Shown here: piece by piece, positions 24,346-35,413 of the stretch
Position numbering within the stretch: position 1 is the stretch's first letter
Layout of the letters: each line of letters begins with the position of its first letter
Assembly: GCA_963682175.1 (NCBI GenBank)
Contig: OY821793.1
Location: 30,270,391 to 30,334,390 of the forward strand
Direction of reading: 5' to 3'
Source of the DNA: Triglochin maritima
Lineage: Eukaryota > Streptophyta > Magnoliopsida > Alismatales > Juncaginaceae
Length of the DNA: 64,000 nt
Notes under the pieces: generated by a model
The model's input: the letters and a program-made list of their open reading frames with translations, nothing else
What the model was told of the DNA's origin: nothing
The model's database searches: none
Made by a program: the position numbers and the translations under genes

Positions 24346-26319
24346 TGTAACGTACCCCAAAACAGCGGAAAATTTAAACAATAATAAAGACCGTCAACGG
24401 TCAACACTGGGCACGTCACGGGAAATAAACCAACATATATATATATAATATATAAGGTACAGACCCACGTGGAAGTCAACTATACATACACTACCGACTG
24501 ACTGTGATTACAACAAAAGCTATACAACATGTAATCACCTCAAAAGAAGAAGACAACTACAGGATCCGATCTCGGGGGCACCGTCCTCGGTCACCACCTC
24601 AAACTCTAACCCTGCTCGCTACCTGAAATGCAAACAACAAACATGCCTGAGTTCCCTGTAGGAACCCCGTATACCAAACCTCCTAAAAATATAAAAAGGA
24701 ATTAAAGACAATGCAATGCTATGCACATGATCATCCGCCTCGGGCCCACAATAATGCCCTCACCGCCTCCGCGGCACTGAACCACTCCTGTCACTAGGGT
24801 CAAGTCAGTCCACCGCTGCCTCACAAGGGTCAGTCGACACCACTGCTCCCCAAAAAGTGCAGGAAGGAACCCCCGGTACACGCCGCACCCAAGGAGCGAG
24901 TCAGCCCGCCGAATACACAACTCGGGTCAGACGACAGCCACTGCTCCCCCAAGAGTCGTCTAACGCGCACCCTGCCGGAACATCCTCGGCCTACCGCTAA
25001 ACCCTCGCAAACTGCCCAAGGTTTACGGTACACATCCCTCACACCCCGCTCGGTAAGAGAGGAAAAAGGTACAACAATAATACGCCTTCGTCGAAGGTGA
25101 AATCCGTAGCTCTCAAAGCCGGTAATCAACCGTCGCCTCGGAGCCGGTAGTCGACCTGACATCGACGGATCGCGTGTGGATAAATCCACCAACCTGCGGT
25201 AGATCGGTCGACCGCTACAAGCACACCGGTCGACCGGTCCCCCACACAGTACACAGTACTGTACAAACAAATCTACCGGTCGAACCACGCCAACCGAATT
25301 ACCGACTAATCGGTCGAACAAAAGTCATCTAGCGGTCGACCGTTTGGAAGGTCTACGCTATACAATTTTATATAATATATATATCCGACCGGTCGAACCA
25401 AGGGGCCGTTCGACCGATAACAGGACTTTCAATATTTTGCCCAAGTCTCGTTCGGTCGACCGGAACTGAAATACAGTTCGACCGAAACAACACAAGCACT
25501 CTACCGCTTAATTAAATGCTCAGTCGGTCGACCGAGAGTTAAAGAGCGGTCGACCGTTTTGATGGTCAAAGCTCCCAACCGACTTAGCATCGAATGGATC
25601 GGTCGAACAAGGTAAGGACGTTCGACCGTTTAATAAGTCAAAATCCCCAACCGACCCATTCTCATCGTTATTCGGTCGACCGGCTAAGTGGTCCCGTTCG
25701 ACCGATAACAGCATATCCCCTTTTTCCCGCACAAATCTGGCATAACGGTCGACCGTCTAACGACATCGTTCGACCGTTCGCGGGTAAACAACAATATAAT
25801 AATAGGATCGGTCGACTGCCCACAGGCACCGGTCGACCGATCGTCGTCTTCAACCTCTGAATTGGTTGAATTCCGACGGGGAATTCGACACCAACGTCGA
25901 TCCCCAACACTCACAAAGCACAAGTGAGTTATAATGGAGATTTGGCATACCTTTTTGACGGTTGAAGAAGCCTCCCAAACTTTGGCTACTTCAACTCAAC
26001 ACTTCACCTTCTTCTCCTTTTCTTCCTTTCTTCTTCTTCTTTACTTCTTCTCTCCTCCTTCTTCTTCTCCGAAAGCCTCTCTCTCACTCTCTGGATAATC
26101 CAACAATGAAGCAAAACGTCAACTTGATCTCAAGTGCCCTTTAAATAGGCAAACTCACCTCTCTTAAATCCAATCATCATTCACCTAAACCTTAACCAAC
26201 CAAAGCCAACCAACTCCCTCTCCCTCTCCTTCCAACACCTCCTGCTCTCCATGCATAATTAATTAAGGTTAATTAGGTTTAGGTTTAGTTAATTAAGATG
26301 TTTAGTTTAGGTTATTACA
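24346..26319 (-). repeat. 3' LTR of the chromovirus
   Basis: A 1974-bp LTR running, on the plus strand, from TGTAACGTACCCC to GGTTATTACA. It is nearly identical to the copy at 30935-32908. It carries a long GGTCGACC palindrome array and a CTTCTTC-rich block near 26000-26080. Confidence 0.97.
25200..25850. repeat. Paired GGTCGACC palindrome array in the 3' LTR
   Basis: About 19 copies of CGGTCGACCG or close variants (CGGTCGAAC, GTTCGACCG). Pairs are near 25205/25227, 25275/25310, 25388/25409, 25450/25475, 25525/25546, 25600/25620, 25673/25696, 25746/25766 and 25808/25828. Most pair partners are 20-25 bp apart, and pairs recur about every 60-75 bp, often separated by a half-conserved filler resembling AAGTCAAAATCCCCAACCGA. 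An identical array, apart from one motif change, lies in the 5' LTR at 31790-32440. Confidence 0.9.
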
Positions 26320-26331
26320 ATCTACCCTCCT
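26320..26331 (-). promoter_or_regulatory. Polypurine tract of the chromovirus
   Basis: On the minus strand AAGGAGGGTAGA ends one base before the 3' LTR, the expected place for the plus-strand primer of reverse transcription. Confidence 0.85.
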
Positions 26332-26368
26332 TAAAAGAATTTCGTCCGCGAAATTCGAAACAACTGAC

Positions 26369-29300
26369 TTACCGAAACAACTCTGGATACTGCTTCCTGA
26401 CATCCTCCTCGATCTCCCAGGTAGCCTCTCTGTCAGTGTGATGCTGCCACCTGACCTTCACCATAGGAATCGCTCTCCTCCTGAGCTGATGTACCATCTG
26501 ATCCACAATCTCAACTGGTCTCTCATCTAATGACAAATCCTGCTGGATCTCCGGTACTGATATCTCTATCACATGAGCTGGATCGGCCACGTACTTCCTC
26601 AACATAGAAACATGGAAGACGTTGTGAAGTCCTGCAAACTGTGGTGGTAGTGCAATCCTATATGCCACCTCACCGACCCGATCCAATATCTCAAAAGGTC
26701 CAACATATCTCGGACTCAGCTTCCCCTTCTTCCCGAATCTCATCACCCCTCTGGAAGGCGAGATCTTCAGGAAGACATGATCTCCTACCTCAAAAGTCAG
26801 CTCACGCCTCCGCGTATCAGCATAACTCTTCTGCCTGCTCTGCGCCGTAGCTAGTCGTCTCCGAATCACGTCGACCTTCTCTGAATACAACTGGATAATG
26901 TCAGGTCCAACTAGCCGTCTCTCACCCACATCACTCCAGCATACCGGCGATCTACACGGTCTCCCGTATAATGCCTCATAGGGTGCCATCCCAATACTCG
27001 AGTGGTAGCTGTTGTTGTAGGCGAACTCGATCAACGGCAAATGCTCATCCCAATGTCCTGCCCAGTCAAGTGTACACGCTCTCAGCATGTCCTCCAAAGT
27101 CTGTATCGTCCGCTCTGACTGGCCATCTGTCTGTGGGTGGAAAGCTGTGCTAAACTTCAGACGTGTCCCCAGTGCTCTGTGTAGACTCTCCCAAAATCTC
27201 GAAGTGAATCTGGGATCTCTGTCTGAAATGATACTGACTGGTACGCCATGAAGTCTGACAATCTCCTCAATATATAACTTAGCTAGACCCTCCAGAGCAA
27301 GAGTGGTCTTAATAGCTAAGAAATGCGCTGACTTGGTCAGTCGATCGACTATAACCCAAATCGCATCGTGGAATCTCCGTGTCTTCGGTAGCCCCGTAAC
27401 AAAATCCATCGTCACCTGCTCCCACTTCCACTCGGGCAACTCAATCCTCTGCATCTGCCCTGCTGGTCTCTGGTGCTCGATCTTCACCTGCTGACAGACC
27501 AAACACCTCGACACGAAGTCTGCAACGTCCTTCTTCATGCCTCGCCACCAGAAGTTCCGCTGCAGGTCTTTGTACATCTTGGTGCTCCCTGGATGAATGG
27601 AATATCTCGATCTGTGTGCCTCCTCCATGATATCCTGTCTCAGGTCCTCTGTCTTCGGCACCCAGATACGATCTCTGAATCTCAGACCGCCGTCCACTCC
27701 AACTCTGAAATCTGACCCATCTCTGGCAGCTAACTGTAACAAACTGCTCAACTCCTCATCTGTAGTCTGAGCATGAATCACTGCTAATACTGTCTGAGGC
27801 TCTACTCTCAATCCGGCAATCACTGCGCCCTCAGAGCTATCAGCAAATGGCCTCCACTCTGCCAAGGACTCTAGCAGTCTCCACTCCTGAATGCATAGGC
27901 CTGCTACTGATACCTCCACCTTCCGGCTCAAAGCGTCAGCAACCGTGTTCGCCTTCCCCGGATGGTAAGAGATAGTGAAGTCATAGTCCTTAATGAACTC
28001 AAGCCATCTGCGCTGCCTCATATTCAGCTCCTTCTGCGAGAACAGGTACTTCAGACTCTGATGATCTGTAAACACCTCGAACTGCTCGCCATAAAGATAG
28101 TGTCTCCAGGTCTTCAGTGCATGAACCACTGCTGCTAACTCCAAATCATGTGTCGGGTAATTCCTCTCATGGACCTTCAGCTGTCTGGATGCGTACGCGA
28201 TCACCCTCCCGTGCTGCATAAGTACACATCCTAAGCCAACACCTGAAGCGTCGCTATAAATCACGAATCCACCCGTGCCACTCGGCAATGATAAAACTGG
28301 TGCTGTAGTCAACAGTCTCTTCAGCTCCCGAAAGCTGTCCTCGCACTTCTGCGACCAAACAAAAGTGACTCCCTTCTGCGTCAGAGCCGTCAGTGGTGCT
28401 GCCAATCTCGAGAAGTCTTTGATGAAGCGACGGTAATAACCCGCCAGTCCAACAAAGCTCCTAATCTCTGTCACGCTCGTAGGGGTCCTCCACTGTGTCA
28501 CCGCCTCTACCTTCGCCGGATCCACTGATATCCCCTCTGCCGATACAATGTGTCCGAGGAATGCCACTCTGTCCAACCAAAACTCGCACTTTGAGAACTT
28601 AGCATATAACTGCTGAGCCCTCAAGATGCTGAGTACAATCCTCAGATGCTCTCTGTGCTGCTCCACATCTGGTGAATAGATCAAGATGTCATCCACGAAG
28701 ACAATCACAAATATATCAATGTACTGCCTGAATGTCCGGTGCATCAGATCCATGAACGCTGCCGGAGCATTCGTCAATCCAAATGGCATCACCAAGAACT
28801 CATAGTGTCCATATCTCGTCCTGAAGGCTGTCTTCTGGATGTCCTCATCTCGGATCCTCAACTGGTGATATCCTGAACGCAGGTCAATCTTCGAGAAAAC
28901 CTTCGCTGACTGCAGCTGGTCAAAGAGGTCCTCGATCCTAGGTAAGGGATACCTATTCTTCACCGTCACCTGGTTCAGCATCCTGTAGTCTATGCACATC
29001 CTCAAGGATCCGTCCTTCTTCTTCACAAACAAAACTGGTGCACCCCAAGGCGAGACGCTCGGTCTGATAAATCCAGAGTCCATCAACTCCTGCAACTGCT
29101 TCTTCAACTCTGTCAACTCAGCAGGTGCCATCCGGTATGGAGCCTTCGACTGTGGTGTAGTGCCGGCTACCAACTCAATGCCGAACTCCAACTCCCGGTG
29201 TGGTGGTAAACCTGGAATCTCTGCTGGAAAAACATCCGCGAACTCCTGCACCACCTCAATGTCCTCTAGCCTCTGAGACTCTGCCTCCACAACCACAAGT

Positions 29301-30856
29301 GTCGCCAGAAATGCTGCACATCCCTGCTGTAACAGTCTCTGAGCTCTCACAGCAGATACAATAATGCGACCCCCTCTGCTTCTGATCCCTCTAATCAGAA
29401 TATCAGGCAAACCCTTCCTCGGGATCAAAATCTTCTTCTCACGGCACAAGACTCGAACATCATATTGGGACAGCCAATCCATCCCAAGTATGACATCAAA
29501 GTCCTCCATCGGTAGCAAGACCAGGTCTGCCGGAAACTCCTGATCTCCCGAAACAACCGTGGCGCCGGGGACAAATCTCCCCACAGTGCCCACCAGACCC
29601 AGGGGTGTGCTGACCTCCAAAGTGGCAGTCAACATCGCAAGGGTACAGCCCAACACTCCCGCAAATCGCTCTGAGATGAACGAGTGTGTCGCGCCACAAT
29701 CAAATAACACCCTAGCTACTGAATCTGCGACAAGAAGTGTACCTTCCACGACAGCGCCTCCATCCCGAGCCTCCTCTGCCTGGATGGTGAAAACTCTGCC
29801 AGTGCGCTGCCCCTGCTGTGGTCGGAAAGGTGGTCTACCTCCGCCTCCTCCTCTGCCTGGTGCGGGTAAACCCGGTGGTCTGCTCGGCCCAGCTCCTCGG
29901 CTCGGACAGCTCCTGATAAAGTGACCCAGCTGGCCACACCCATGACATGCTCCGGAGGTGAAGCACGGCCCGGAGTGAAACCTCCCACAAGTACCACAAG
30001 GCTCTGGTCGTGGTACTGCAACTCCTGCCCCCTCGTATCGGGGCCTCTTGCCCGGATTCCCTCCAATCTGACCTCCTGGCCTCCCAGAGAACCTACCTGA
30101 TGGTCTCCTCTCATCCTGGTAGTTCTCCCTGTAGTCACGATCAAGAACAGAGGCACTCTTCACTGCATCGGCCAACGTGCTCGGCATGTGTGTCAGCACC
30201 TTCGTCCTCAACTGCTTCCGGAGCCCTCGGACGAACTTCCCAGCCCTCTGCTCCTGTGTAATATACATCTCGGGACAGTAACGCTCAAGGGCGTTGAACT
30301 TCCCGATGTAGCCTGCCAGGGTCATGTCTCCCTGCTGAAGACTCAAAAACTCCTCCCTCTTCTGATCCTGGACATGCTGCGGAAAATACTGCTCGTTGAA
30401 CTCGCCAACGAACTCCTCCCAGGCTATATCATCTCGGTCCGCAAACACCACTGCAGATGTGGACCTCCACCAGTTGGACGCAGCACCGCCCAATACATAA
30501 GTAGCCAGGCCCACTCTCGCCTCTGGAGGACAACCAATAGCACTGAAGATCTTCTGCATCGTGAAGATCCACTCCTCCGCAGCCTCTGCGTCGTACTGCC
30601 CCAGAAAGGTAGGCGGATGCTGGCGCATAAACCGGTCATGCATAGCGCCAGTCCCCGTCTGCCCAGTCTGTGCTGTCTGCTGCTGTAGCATCTCCGTCAG
30701 ACGTCCGACCGTATCGAACAACGTCCGACGCTCATCCTCCCAAGCCTCATCCCTCGCAGTCTCACTCTCACCGCGAGTATGGGCAACCGCCTTCTCCCGT
30801 CTAGGAGGCATCTGCCAAAGGAAACAAGACAATATCAATATAATCTGTGCATGCAT
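26369..30856 (-). CDS. Gag-Pol polyprotein of the chromovirus (intact)
   Basis: A single open frame of 1495 codons. The first ATG adds about 15 hydrophobic residues; the internal MPPRREKA at residue 16 is the likelier start. Domains in order: retrotransposon Gag (about 75-230), CCHC zinc knuckle [14 protein letters not shown] (about 305-320), aspartic protease with [10 protein letters not shown] (about 385-395; Cys where Ser or Thr is usual), reverse transcriptase (about 560-760, FVDDILIYS), RNase H (about 840-960, [10 protein letters not shown]), and integrase. The integrase has an H-H-C-C zinc region (about 1100-1140) and catalytic Asp, Asp and Glu in DFVTGLP, SDRDPRF and [14 protein letters not shown]-terminal chromodomain-like segment ends [19 protein letters not shown]. 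No stop or frameshift is seen, so the product may be functional. Gag and Pol are fused in one frame, as in many chromoviruses. Confidence 0.96.
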   Translation of the reverse strand: MHAQIILILSCFLWQMPPRREKAVAHTRGESETARDEAWEDERRTLFDTVGRLTEMLQQQTAQTGQTGTGAMHDRFMRQHPPTFLGQYDAEAAEEWIFTMQKIFSAIGCPPEARVGLATYVLGGAASNWWRSTSAVVFADRDDIAWEEFVGEFNEQYFPQHVQDQKREEFLSLQQGDMTLAGYIGKFNALERYCPEMYITQEQRAGKFVRGLRKQLRTKVLTHMPSTLADAVKSASVLDRDYRENYQDERRPSGRFSGRPGGQIGGNPGKRPRYEGAGVAVPRPEPCGTCGRFHSGPCFTSGACHGCGQLGHFIRSCPSRGAGPSRPPGLPAPGRGGGGGRPPFRPQQGQRTGRVFTIQAEEARDGGAVVEGTLLVADSVARVLFDCGATHSFISERFAGVLGCTLAMLTATLEVSTPLGLVGTVGRFVPGATVVSGDQEFPADLVLLPMEDFDVILGMDWLSQYDVRVLCREKKILIPRKGLPDILIRGIRSRGGRIIVSAVRAQRLLQQGCAAFLATLVVVEAESQRLEDIEVVQEFADVFPAEIPGLPPHRELEFGIELVAGTTPQSKAPYRMAPAELTELKKQLQELMDSGFIRPSVSPWGAPVLFVKKKDGSLRMCIDYRMLNQVTVKNRYPLPRIEDLFDQLQSAKVFSKIDLRSGYHQLRIRDEDIQKTAFRTRYGHYEFLVMPFGLTNAPAAFMDLMHRTFRQYIDIFVIVFVDDILIYSPDVEQHREHLRIVLSILRAQQLYAKFSKCEFWLDRVAFLGHIVSAEGISVDPAKVEAVTQWRTPTSVTEIRSFVGLAGYYRRFIKDFSRLAAPLTALTQKGVTFVWSQKCEDSFRELKRLLTTAPVLSLPSGTGGFVIYSDASGVGLGCVLMQHGRVIAYASRQLKVHERNYPTHDLELAAVVHALKTWRHYLYGEQFEVFTDHQSLKYLFSQKELNMRQRRWLEFIKDYDFTISYHPGKANTVADALSRKVEVSVAGLCIQEWRLLESLAEWRPFADSSEGAVIAGLRVEPQTVLAVIHAQTTDEELSSLLQLAARDGSDFRVGVDGGLRFRDRIWVPKTEDLRQDIMEEAHRSRYSIHPGSTKMYKDLQRNFWWRGMKKDVADFVSRCLVCQQVKIEHQRPAGQMQRIELPEWKWEQVTMDFVTGLPKTRRFHDAIWVIVDRLTKSAHFLAIKTTLALEGLAKLYIEEIVRLHGVPVSIISDRDPRFTSRFWESLHRALGTRLKFSTAFHPQTDGQSERTIQTLEDMLRACTLDWAGHWDEHLPLIEFAYNNSYHSSIGMAPYEALYGRPCRSPVCWSDVGERRLVGPDIIQLYSEKVDVIRRRLATAQSRQKSYADTRRRELTFEVGDHVFLKISPSRGVMRFGKKGKLSPRYVGPFEILDRVGEVAYRIALPPQFAGLHNVFHVSMLRKYVADPAHVIEISVPEIQQDLSLDERPVEIVDQMVHQLRRRAIPMVKVRWQHHTDREATWEIEEDVRKQYPELFR

Positions 30857-30919
30857 GATCCTCTAGACCTAACTCCTAACTCAAAGGTGGTTTCTTTGGA
30901 CAAGTACGCCGAGATCAAC

Positions 30920-30931
30920 GCTCTGATACCA
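30920..30931 (-). promoter_or_regulatory. Primer-binding site, initiator Met-tRNA
   Basis: On the minus strand TGGTATCAGAGC lies three bases inside the 5' LTR border (30935). It is the complement of the 3' end of plant initiator methionine tRNA, the usual primer for Ty3/gypsy elements. Confidence 0.93.
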
Positions 30932-30934
30932 AAT

Positions 30935-32908
30935 TGTAACGTACCCCAAAACAGCGGAAAATTTAAACAATAATAAAGACCGTCAACGGTCAACACTGGG
31001 CACGTCACGGGAAATAAACCAACATATATATATAAAATATATAAGGTACAGACCCACGTGGAAGTCAACTATACATACACTACCGACTGACTGTGATTAC
31101 AACAAAAGCTATACAACATGTAATCACCTCAAAAGAAGAAGACAACTACAGGATCCGATCTCGGGGGCACCGTCCTCGGTCACCACCTCAAACTCTAACC
31201 CTGCTCGCTACCTGAAATGCAAACAACAAACATGCCTGAGTTCCCTGTAGGAACCCCGTATACCAAACCTCCTAAAAATATAAAAAGGAATTAAAGACAA
31301 TGCAATGCTATGCACATGATCATCCGCCTCGGGCCCACAATAATGCCCTCACCGCCTCCGCGGCACTGAACCACTCCTGTCACTAGGGTCAAGTCAGTCC
31401 ACCGCTGCCTCACAAGGGTCAGTCGACACCACTGCTCCCCAAAAAGTGCAGGAAGGAACCCCCGGTACACGCCGCACCCAAGGAGCGAGTCAGCCCGCCG
31501 AATACACAACTCGGGTCAGACGACAGCCACTGCTCCCCCAAGAGTCGTCTAACGCGCACCCTGCCGGAACATCCTCGGCCTACCGCTAAACCCTCGCAAA
31601 CTGCCCAAGGTTTACGGTACACATCCCTCACACCCCGCTCGGTAAGAGAGGAAAAAGGTACAACAATAATACGCCTTCGTCGAAGGTGAAATCCGTAGCT
31701 CTCAAAGCCGGTAATCAACCGTCGCCTCAGAGCCGGTAGTCGACCTGACATCGACGGATCGCGTGTGGATAAATCCACCAACCTGCGGTAGATCGGTCGA
31801 CCGCTACAAGCACACCGGTCGACCGGTCCCCCACACAGTACACAGTACTGTACAAACAAATCTACCGGTCGAACCACGCCAACCGAATTACCGACTAATC
31901 GGTCGAACAAAAGTCATCTAGCGGTCGACCGTTTGGAAGGTCTACGCTATACAATTTTATATAATATATATATCCGACCGGTCGAACCAAGGGGCCGTTC
32001 GACCGATAACAGGACTTTCAATATTTTGCCCAAGTCTCGTTCGGTCGACCGGAACTGAAATACAGTTCGACCGAAACAACACAAGCACTCTACCGCTTAA
32101 TTAAATGCTCAGTCGGTCGACCGAGAGTTAAAGAGCGGTCGACCGTTTTGATGGTCAAAGCTCCCAACCGACTTAGCATCGAATGGATCAGTCGAACAAG
32201 GTAAGGACGTTCGACCGTTTAATAAGTCAAAATCCCCAACCGACCCATTCTCATCGTTATTCGGTCGACCGGCTAAGTGGTCCCGTTCGACCGATAACAG
32301 CATATCCCCTTTTTCCCGCACAAATCTGGCATAACGGTCGACCGTCTAACGACATCGTTCGACCGTTCGCGGGTAAACAACAATATAATAATAGGATCGG
32401 TCGACTGCCCACAGGCACCGGTCGACCGATCGTCGTCTTCAACCTCTGAATTGGTTGAATTCCGACGGGGAATTCGACACCAACGTCGATCCCCAACACT
32501 CACAAAGCACAAGTGAGTTATAATGGAGATTTGGCATACCTTTTTGACGGTTGAAGAAGCCTCCCAAACTTTGGCTACTTCAACTCAACACTTCACCTTC
32601 TTCTCCTTTTCTTCCTTTCTTCTTCTTCTTTACTTCTTCTCTCCTCCTTCTTCTTCTCCGAAAGCCTCTCTCTCACTCTCTGGATAATCCAACAATGAAG
32701 CAAAACGTCAACTTGATCTCAAGTGCCCTTTAAATAGGCAAACTCACCTCTCTTAAATCCAATCATCATTCACCTAAACCTTAACCAACCAAAGCCAACC
32801 AACTCCCTCTCCCTCTCCTTCCAACACCTCCTGCTCTCCATGCATAATTAATTAAGGTTAATTAGGTTTAGGTTTAGTTAATTAAGATGTTTAGTTTAGG
32901 TTATTACA
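30935..32908 (-). repeat. 5' LTR of the chromovirus
   Basis: A 1974-bp LTR holding the promoter for gag-pol on the minus strand. A possible TATA box reads TATTTAAA on the minus strand (32729-32736), about 175 bp from the LTR start. That would make U3 short and place the GA-rich block and the whole palindrome array (31790-32440) in the transcribed leader. The TATA assignment is inference. Confidence 0.95.
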
Positions 32909-32913
32909 AAAAA

Positions 32914-33017
32914 TACTCTATTTTTGCTGTTAGGTAGCAGTTCCAGTTTTTGTAAGTTCAATTGCATTCGTCTTAACCATGATCAAATGATCATAAATGA
33001 ATGTATTCATTTGTGAA

Positions 33018-33060
<43 letters not shown>

Positions 33061-35413
33061 CCATTCTTGCTACTGATGACTTTCTAATTGCTCGCAAAGT
33101 AAATTTGTCAACAATTACGAGTCACAATCAGTAAACTTATTGCAAGTCCTGTGAAATAAATTTTGGACCTTAAATAGCCCCATATATAACACATCAAATG
33201 ATCAAAGTATATTTCGTGGTCCTTGCCTTGCTATATAGGTCATTAGATCATCTTACGTGGATTTGTATTGACAACTTTTTTATATAATTAGCGTATCTAT
33301 TTCTTTGTAAATATACGTGGAAGGAAATCACAAGCATACATCACTTTTTGAAAGATCATTCGTATCGTTGATCATCCACACTAACAAGCTAATAATCATT
33401 TTCTTGTCTCATAAACTAATGTTAGTCGATATATTGCTCATTTATGTGTGATTACATGTTTGTTTATGTTGGTGAACTCACTTCAGTAGTAAAGAAGAAT
33501 ACAAAAAAATCACCTAGAGGGCATAACTCAATGGTTGGATCAAAATGTTGCATATCCAGAACTTGGGATTAAAGCTCGGATTTACCATGAAAAGAAGATG
33601 ATTTTGACCTTGATCTTCTTTCCCTTAAATCCATTCTCATCATGGGCAAAAAGGTGGTTAGAACTTAGAATTCAATGTTAATCTAATTTGGGGGGTAAAA
33701 CAAAATAGAAAAAGAAAAGTAGAGCACAATAAAATAAAAGGTCAAGAAAAGCAAGATGAGGTGTGAAGTCAAGTCAAAAAGGGAAAAATACTATTAAGGA
33801 TTTAGAAAAACTATATTGGACCCATGATGCTAATTACATTCTTTTTATTTGCCGGCCAATTCTGTTTTATGCATGTGCACGCCAGTAGCTCGAGCTTCAT
33901 GTCGAAAAGTTCATAATATCTTAGAAGCCGACATCATATTTTTAGTACTAAAACAAGCTGTCAATTTCCGTTTGAACTCATTTGATTCTATTTGGCTCGT
34001 GATTCGGCTCAATTCTTGACTATTTTCTGTGAATTTGATACTATTTTTCCCACGTCGGAAGCCATAAGATAAAAACGAAGGTGACAAGCCTTAGATATTA
34101 AAAACTTAAAGAGGTGGTGATGTTAGGCTAATTTATGCTTTTAAAAAACTTAGCTTTGGCAATACAAAAATAGATATATTATTATTATTAATAATATAAT
34201 CAAGTCGGTCAAGCTAATTAATGAATCTAGCGAGTTCACTCATGAGCTAAGGTCGAATCGAGGTTGAAATGGACATTCAAACTTCTTCCATGTTCGAGCC
34301 ATGCCATGAGCGACCTAAATTTTCTAACAAGCCGAGCCGAGTTGAGCTAAGCTCAGTTGGACAACAAGGTTACACCCTTAACAAGAAGTTATCATGTTTG
34401 TGCTGCTTTCATCCCCCATAATCTGTATGGTGTCAAAACTTTAGAAGCCATAAACACATAAGTTCAGTTGGATGATGGAAGTAATTCTAGCTCTATAGTT
34501 AAATTCAACCATTTCATCCATGTCAAGGTGACAAAGCAGTGGTAGATGACTTATTCCAAAGGTAAAAATACAAACAATCTTGGTCATTTGATTGTCAACC
34601 TTCAGTCCTCAAATTGGAATAATTGAGCCACAAAATGTGGTTGATTTAGTTAAGACTACAACAGAATATTGTAAGTGTTTGCAGTTGTGTTTATTCCATC
34701 TTGTCCGCGATCGATCGTGCCTTCAGGTTGAGGAAAATCCCCCTACAAATGGCATAATTCAGAGGATCCATTAGTTACATGGTGGAAAAATATGATGAAG
34801 TTCTTATAAATTAAATACGATTGAATGCAACTCTCATTTTCAAGACAGGCTAGAACTGCTTTAAAAAATAAACTAAGAGTTGCCTTCATGCACAGCTTGG
34901 AGCCTTGGAGGGGAAAAAATGGTCATGTAGTTGGTAGAAGACCGTTATGTAACTAAACATAAGTTGATGATATAAGGACATCAACAAGTAAAGTTTTGCG
35001 GCACCACAAGAAAAATGAGACCAAAGGACGAAGTGGGTACCAAATCTATGGAAATAAAGTTGAATTTTTGCAATCATGATAAAAACTTCAAAGCATTTGG
35101 CATATGTTGTGCATCTACAATACAAGGCAGGGTTTCATTGGTTGTCATTCCAATGAAAAGCCGATTAGATCTGGCTGCTAATATTGAAAAATGAAGAAAT
35201 TACGAAAATATGCTTCTGCTATGTGATTATCACTAGTGAGTTTAAATTGTCAACAAACTTCTACTGGAATCTGCCATAAACAATGAGTATTTCCACCATC
35301 AGGTATTGAGTAGTTTAATTTTCTCTTTGGAGTTCAAAACAAATCTGAAACATGCATTCATTGAAAAGATGATTCAAAATCTAAACCAAAGCGAAGGATC
35401 TTAGCAAACATAC
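32914..35413. other. Gene-free spacer
   Basis: No gene recognised. It contains a (TA)n microsatellite (33020-33058) and AT-rich sequence. The right end should hold the 3' end of PMP22, but its last coding exon could not be located. Confidence 0.5.
33515..33600 (+). repeat. Possible tRNA-derived SINE fragment
   Basis: GCATAACTCAATGGTTGGAT resembles a degenerate polymerase III A box (TRGCTCARTGGTT), and CTTGGGATTAAAGCTCGG, about 35 bp on, resembles a B box. The spacing fits a tRNA-derived SINE head. No tail or target duplication was found. Confidence 0.3.

Larger units (their letters stand above)
24346..32908 (-). mobile_element. Complete Ty3/gypsy chromovirus (Tekay/Del-like), recent insertion
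   Basis: An 8563-bp LTR retrotransposon on the minus strand with target duplication AAAAA (24341-24345 and 32909-32913). The two LTRs are each exactly 1974 bp (24346-26319 and 30935-32908). By eye I find only three substitutions: in the TA-rich stretch near 24430, G/A near 25130, and G/A near 25599 in left-copy numbering. Next to the 5' LTR (right) is a primer-binding site matching initiator Met-tRNA, and next to the 3' LTR (left) a polypurine tract. One intact frame encodes Gag-Pol with a C-terminal chromodomain-like segment, which places it among chromoviruses, closest in my reading to Tekay/Del. All parts needed for transposition appear present. Confidence 0.96.

Noticed and set aside
24830..25321. 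163-codon minus-strand frame in both chromovirus LTRs
   Set aside because: Its preservation follows from LTR identity, not selection. Composition is LTR-like with no domain.
28000..30866. Plus-strand frames opposite gag-pol
   Set aside because: They are shadows of the gag-pol codons on the other strand.
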